Assembly: GCA_000708835.1 (NCBI GenBank)
Contig: DF237080.1
Coordinates: 62,001 to 126,000 of the forward strand
Length of the DNA: 64,000 nucleotides
From: Klebsormidium nitens
Lineage: Eukaryota; Streptophyta; Klebsormidiophyceae; Klebsormidiales; Klebsormidiaceae
Direction of reading: 5' to 3'
The notes beneath the pieces were generated by a model. It saw only the letters and a list, made by a program, of their open reading frames with translations, made no database searches and was not told the origin of the DNA. Made by a program: the position numbers and the translations under genes. Below, one piece after another: positions 59,501 to 64,000 of this stretch (position 1 is the first letter of the stretch; every line of letters begins with the position of its first letter).

Positions 59501-61395
59501 TGTGCCGAGGTGAAATGTTTTGCATATCGCCTCAAATTTGATTTCTCATTCCCAGATTATAAAGCGTAGATATTACGCTTACCTCACTCCTCCTCTTTGG
59601 TTCGCTCTGCCTTTGTCAAGCTTGTCTTGATTTGAAGAGCGATGTGCCGGACTTCTCCCCTGATGCATCCAAACTGGCTTTAAAATGTCCTTTGGTTTCC
59701 AGAATTGCTCTCTTGAGTGGAACCAAAACCTCGTGTCCGTTGCGCAGGCTGCCGTGGTTGGTTACGAGCACCCTATCAAGGGGCAAGGGATCTACGCTTT
59801 TGTCAGCCTGATGGAAGGGTAAGCTTGCTTCACTCGTTAAATCCTTTCCTTATCTGTAAGGTTACCCACTGTGAATCGAATATGATGCAGCTTTCTTTAA
59901 GCAAAGCAAGTGGTAAATCCTTTCTCTCCCGCTGCTTACCAGCCGCAACCCACCTTGATTCATTTCACTTACTTCCGTAACATCTTTATATCAGACATTC
60001 GCTTACGTCCCCAGCGTTTTGCCTTTTCATAAACTGCACGTCCTCTCCGAGTCTTCCGCCTCATTCTTCGAACCGTTATTCAAACACTGCCTGGCCGCTT
60101 GTTTCTGGCGGCATCAAATCTCAGCCAACCTGAACCCTTCGTTCTGGTGCCACGTGGACAGCGTACAGCCGTCCGAGCAGGTTCGGACGGCACTAAAGGC
60201 CGCCGTCCGGCAGCACATCGGCGCGTTCGCGACGCCTGACGTCATCCACTGGGCGCCCGGCCTGCCCAAGACGGTACGTCATCCCGCCATCCGCTGGCAA
60301 TCGACCTTTTGCCGCTTGAACTGTTCCGATCGTTTCATTCATTTTGTCAGCATCCATGTTCCTCTCCTGTTCGAAGACTTATTACGCTTGAATTAGATTC
60401 CGGCTCTGTTCTGCGATGCGCTTGGTATGCGTTTTGCTCCTTATCCATCTCCGCTCGTGTGACTCATCTGGCCTTCGAGTCGAGCAGAAACGTCTGCCAA
60501 GGTAGGAGCGGCTCGCTTTATAAGCTGTTTTGAAAGCAGGAACTTACTTTATTTTAGGACGCTGTCTGTCACGTTACCACGAGAGCCGTCCAGATTATAA
60601 CAAAGATGCGTTCGAAGCTGTCGCCAATATCTTTGTTGACATGTACAGTGTGTGTCTGAGCTGCGCTCTGTTGAGCTTTTACCCCAACATACCTGACGCG
60701 TATAATCAGACTGACTTTGAAAACGGGATTCAATTTCCAACGCCGACTTTCTGTACAACTGGAGAGGACGATCTTAGAAGGAAGGAAGAAAAGACCCACA
60801 CAGTACGCTCCGTCTCAAAGGCTTCTGGAAGGCGCCGACGATCCAGCTTACGCGTACAGTGGAACTCACATACTCGTCCAGTCACCCAAAATTTTGGTAA
60901 TGTTTACAACGTCAGTTGTATAACTTCATCTGAGCAGCTTTGGCGGTTTTGACGCCCCTCGCTTGTCTGCGCTGCAGCGGTCTGGCAAGATCATGCGGCG
61001 CATCCTACGCAAGATTGCGTCCGGGGAGCTGGACGCTTTGGGTGAGCTATCTCGTCGATTCGTCTACGCTTTCCCACTCCTGACACTGCTTCTTCTCTTT
61101 TGCTTTTCGTTTTCATCCTCTTTTGCATCTCATCTGAGCCCACCGGTGTCCCTGGCGACTGAGAATGAGAATTCGTTGACGCATGACCAATGCCTGACCA
61201 CTCAGAAGATGGCCTTTGACAACGACAAACGAACGGTTCTTCGGTTCGGAAAGCCGTCAGACAAATTAAGGTCTAAGGGAAGGGTTAGTTGCCACAGTAA
61301 CCTGTGTTGATTGCTCGTGCCTTACTGCAGGTGACATCAGCACGCTGGCGGACCCAAGTGTGGTCGAGGTCTTGGTCAAGAACAAGGGGTTGTGA
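50542..61395 (+). CDS. ACS: Acetyl-CoA synthetase (AMP-forming), EC 6.2.1.1 (667 aa, 18 exons)
   Basis: Exons: 50542-50730, 51783-51983, 52352-52469, 53140-53276, 53906-53989, 54399-54476, 55366-55523, 55913-56050, 56367-56433, 57225-57380, 57753-57857, 58204-58311, 58907-58995, 59446-59509, 59748-59818, 60162-60273, 60978-61041, 61331-61395; total 2004 nt, in frame. It activates acetate with ATP and CoA to acetyl-CoA. Motifs: ACAS N-terminal region, P-loop [11 protein letters not shown] (283-293), WWQTETG (433-439), YYFTGDG with D520, [15 protein letters not shown] (A8 hinge region) and catalytic Lys K629 in [11 protein letters not shown]. Length matches the family. The acidic N-terminus does not look like a transit peptide and the C-terminus (KNKGL) lacks a PTS1, so cytosolic location is most likely. 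Intron 6 carries five decayed copies of the exon 7 start. Confidence 0.96.
54700..55435. repeat. Six-unit array of the exon 7 acceptor plus P-loop-coding exon start
   Basis: The true exon 7 of acetyl-CoA synthetase starts at 55366. Copies with equivalent starts at 55249, 55106, 54976, 54841 and 54705 repeat the acceptor and about 50-65 bp of exon encoding [20 protein letters not shown] or decayed versions. Spacing is 117-143 bp. Identity falls with distance from the real exon. Several copies keep a usable CAG acceptor; all lack a continuous downstream exon. Confidence 0.92.
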
Positions 61396-63547
61396 GCCTC
61401 GCGCATAGGCGTTAGGAGAATCTGCGTTGCCTTAGTGTAGGATCAGGGACTTCAACAGGTTCAAGAAGATGTAGGCAGCCGTGACTCCAGCTACATGTTG
61501 GCGGCCGGGCAAAAGTAGGCTTTCTTGTTTAGCGTTTCACGAGTGAGCACAAGTAGATACCTCCGAAGTTAGGCGGGAGAGATAAGAACGACCGGGCATA
61601 ACCAGGTCGCTTTTCGTAATCATAAAGTTCGCCGATGTCTGAGCGTGGAGGGATTTGGCTAAGCGGAACAGTGAGTGAGTTTCATAAACCATATTTTGTG
61701 CACAGAGACCAGTTGGCCCCGAGCAGAGTGACCGAAATTCCATCGTTTTGCCAGCTGTCTGACTAAGCCGAGCCTCAAAGGCCTGGTATTGCCAATGTCG
61801 ACAAAAGGTGAGAATCCAGTGCCCGCAACAGTAGGCTCGCGGCGAATTACGCATCATGTACGTGCCGCCGCGCTGCTTCGAATTGCAGGCCGGGCGGCAT
61901 GGCCCGGGCAGCCGGCCCCGACCAGGCCGGGGCACGGCTAGCGCTTATACGTATGCATCTGATCACTCAGTGCCTTCGTATGTTCAATCCTGAAGCAGAT
62001 GCTTTTAATTTCATTCAATTTAATGATGAACAACTACTGATACTACAGCTGATGCATGGTAGCTACTCAGTACGCGTGTAGAAGCCATATGACAATTGTC
62101 ACTCTGGATGAGTATAAGCAACCGTCCACTCATGTTGATCAGTAAGATCGTAAGCAGTCTAAGTTGTATACATTCGTATATGATGCAAGTGAACCGTGCA
62201 CCGGCGCTCAGCTAGCGCAGCCGCGGCAATGATGGCATGTCATGTGCCACCTGGCATTGACCATGCAGTCCTATGCAAGCCTGCACCTGGTTCGCGGCGC
62301 GTTAAACTCGAAAGAATTGAGACGTACGTACGTACATATAAGGTTTGGTGCCGCACTCACTAGCTGGCGGCCCGCATGAATTCTGCCCCAGATCGAACAT
62401 AAGTTGAAGTACGCAATTGTCCGTAGATCGCTTTTTCCTCTCTAAAACCGACAGGTCCGCGGCCGCCTCGCGCCACGCGGCGCACCTGATTGTGACGGGC
62501 ATGTCAGATTGTCTATGATAGATCTCAGACCGCTATAAGATCAGCCTCGCCGGGCACTGTGACCGGCCCGGCCCGGCGGCCACGTTGCATGTACACTTAA
62601 CGAGCTAGCTAGCCGCCGTGCCATGAAAGCATCCAAATCATTGAGCCTGGCATCATCGATCTTATACAGGATTGACCATTCCGGACATCCGACTATCCTA
62701 TCATTGCAGAACTGCATTTCCGTATACGTTGTTCGATGCAACAATTCGGCGTCACGCGATCATTCATGATTCGGGTCGATAACAACGTACTTAGCGAGCG
62801 GTATGTGATAGATACTTTGTGGGGCAATCGTGCACTAACCTAACATGCTATGGGCCCCAAACGCGGTGCCAGGACGTACCTACACTACGTGATGCATATG
62901 AATCTTATGGCCTCAGGCATTCGCCTCTGTCCAACTGCAGCTGCACGGCACGTGTAAATTTAGACGACTAGGCGTTGAGGGTCTAATGGTTTTCTATATG
63001 GTCCTTATGCAGCGGCTGAATCCTGTGGCACCCCTATTTCGAGGCGAACAAAGAAGCACGGTCGAATTGCTGTGACGAAAGACCGTCTGCGCTGCGTTCT
63101 ACTGAGCTCAAGGCGCTGCGACATTGCTGAAGCGACCTAGCTAGATCATACTCTCGCCAGCAGCACTATCCTGTGTGTTGAGTCATCTGCCTGGCTTACA
63201 GAGGCGTTTACGGATCTAAGCTACGTAGTGTACATGGAAGGTCGACTGCGCAGCAAACCGCGAAGGCCTCTACTTACGACCTGACGAGATAAATAGGATC
63301 TTTGCTGCGCACCCTTTGACGATCTCGACTGACCAGCGCCAACCTGGCCATGTCCGGACAAAGTCCGCCAAACGCATCCACCCATGCCGTTACCCCAGTT
63401 ACTGGAGATCAAAACGCCCATTTCTGCCCGCCTCTCAACTTCCGTTGAAGGGTCCCCTTTCCCTTAACAACCCCCAATACAATGCTTAGCCCCAACATCT
63501 CAACTCCAGCACAGCTCAACGCGGCTACTTCTTCACAGCCCGTGCTT
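61396..63547. other. Non-coding interval between convergent genes
   Basis: No exon, RNA gene or repeat array was found. 61870-61945 and 62545-62585 are GC-rich with GGCCGG words. Short open frames are unsupported. The 3' ends of acetyl-CoA synthetase and of the GT77-like gene lie at the borders. Confidence 0.6.
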
Positions 63548-63772
63548 TTACAACTGCTTGACGAACCAGATCCCCAAGTTCTGGAACCGTTGCCGCTTGA
63601 CATCGTGCCCGACGATCCAGTTGTTGTGCACCAGCGCGGCCTCGTCCCCGAACGCGTCCCGCCAGTAGTCGTCCGCAAAGTAAAGGCAGCCGGCGGGGAA
63701 CTGCCGCTGCGGCAAGATGCCCACCTTGAGGTCCTTCAGCATGTTGAGGGCCTTGTTGAAGAACGGTTGGTC
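63548..63772 (-). CDS. 3'-terminal exon of a GT77-family (arabinosyl/xylosyltransferase-like) glycosyltransferase, partial
   Basis: On the minus strand a good acceptor (CCGCAG) at about 63773 opens DQPFFNKALNMLK, followed by FPAGCLYFADDYW, ALVHNNWIVGHDVKRQRF and a stop at 63548-63550. The DQxxFN block and the HNNWIVG-x-D-K-x-R-F block are typical of the nucleotide-diphospho-sugar transferase domain of plant GT77 proteins (RRA, XEG113 and RGXT groups), type II Golgi enzymes acting on extensin arabinosides or pectin. The rest of the gene lies beyond the right edge, apart from a possible exon piece at about 63965-64000. Subgroup and substrate cannot be told from this fragment. Confidence 0.8.
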   Translation of the reverse strand, partial: DQPFFNKALNMLKDLKVGILPQRQFPAGCLYFADDYWRDAFGDEAALVHNNWIVGHDVKRQRFQNLGIWFVKQL

Positions 63773-63964
63773 CTGCGGTGGGGAATCAACTTAAAGAAGG
63801 ACTCAGCAATTTATGACTGATGTCACACGTGATTGTCCTTTGATAGCTCTGTGTCCGTATGTAAGACAAGGTTGGTCATGTGCAACAAAGCGCAATCTCG
63901 GTCCCAAACCCCACGTCGGTCGAGTATCGCAAACACATACCCCCAAAGTGTTCGGTTCTTACGT

Positions 63965-64000
63965 TTGTAGACCTTCTGGAAGAAAGAGAAATCCTGAGGA
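63965..64000 (-). CDS. Possible upstream exon fragment of the GT77-like gene
   Basis: On the minus strand, one frame reads DFSFFQKVYK up to a GTAAGA donor at about 63964. Its phase does not join directly to the exon starting at 63772, so either a short exon lies between or this is not coding. Treat as tentative. Confidence 0.3.

Overview
The window looks like nuclear DNA of a green, plant-type eukaryote, most likely a streptophyte alga. This is inferred from gene content and architecture; no marker fixes the species. Seven protein genes are densely split (8 to 18 exons, introns mostly 300-900 bp with GT-AG and a few GC-AG borders). They include plant-type families: an ascorbate-oxidase/laccase-like multicopper oxidase, GH5 endo-mannanases, acetyl-CoA synthetase and a GT77 glycosyltransferase. 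I rebuilt exon chains by hand from family motifs, splice consensus and phase. Seven multi-exon models close in frame from start to stop. No prokaryotic operons, CRISPR arrays, rRNAs or tRNAs were seen.

Layout, left to right: 1-2553 non-coding; 2554-10281 (+) secreted multicopper oxidase, 14 exons; 10282-12926 non-coding with a dispersed repeat and a TIR element (12176-12688); 12927-14237 (+) single-exon protein with four evenly spaced CxxC-x22-CxxC modules; 14238-18052 non-coding with a second copy of the dispersed repeat and an inverted repeat; 18053-26400 (+) and 28581-35522 (+) two tandem GH5 endo-beta-mannanase genes with the same exon plan; 35523-37747 non-coding; 37748-43742 (-) secreted beta-propeller-like protein, 8 exons, with a near-perfect hairpin in its last intron; 44670-49665 (-) secreted, C-terminally membrane-anchored protein resembling the haem-binding ethylbenzene-dehydrogenase/cytochrome c-552 domain, 8 exons; 50542-61395 (+) acetyl-CoA synthetase, 18 exons; 61396-63547 non-coding; 63548 to the right edge (-) 3' end of a GT77-like glycosyltransferase.

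Five of the eight genes are predicted to enter the secretory pathway (multicopper oxidase, both mannanases, propeller, haem-domain protein), and the GT77 would act in the Golgi. The locus therefore leans toward cell-wall and apoplast functions, with acetyl-CoA synthetase as a metabolic exception. There is no evidence of co-regulation beyond a head-to-head start between the haem-domain gene and acetyl-CoA synthetase.

The most striking signal is not a gene. In two neighbouring genes (haem-domain gene and acetyl-CoA synthetase), introns contain tandem, decaying copies of the adjacent splice site plus the adjoining exon end: five separate arrays with periods of about 117-156 bp, one of which repeats the exon start encoding the acetyl-CoA synthetase P-loop. 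Other notable points are a 107-bp-arm intronic hairpin with 2 mismatches, a multicopper oxidase with a type-3 copper ligand His changed to Gln, and the intronless four-module zinc-ribbon protein.
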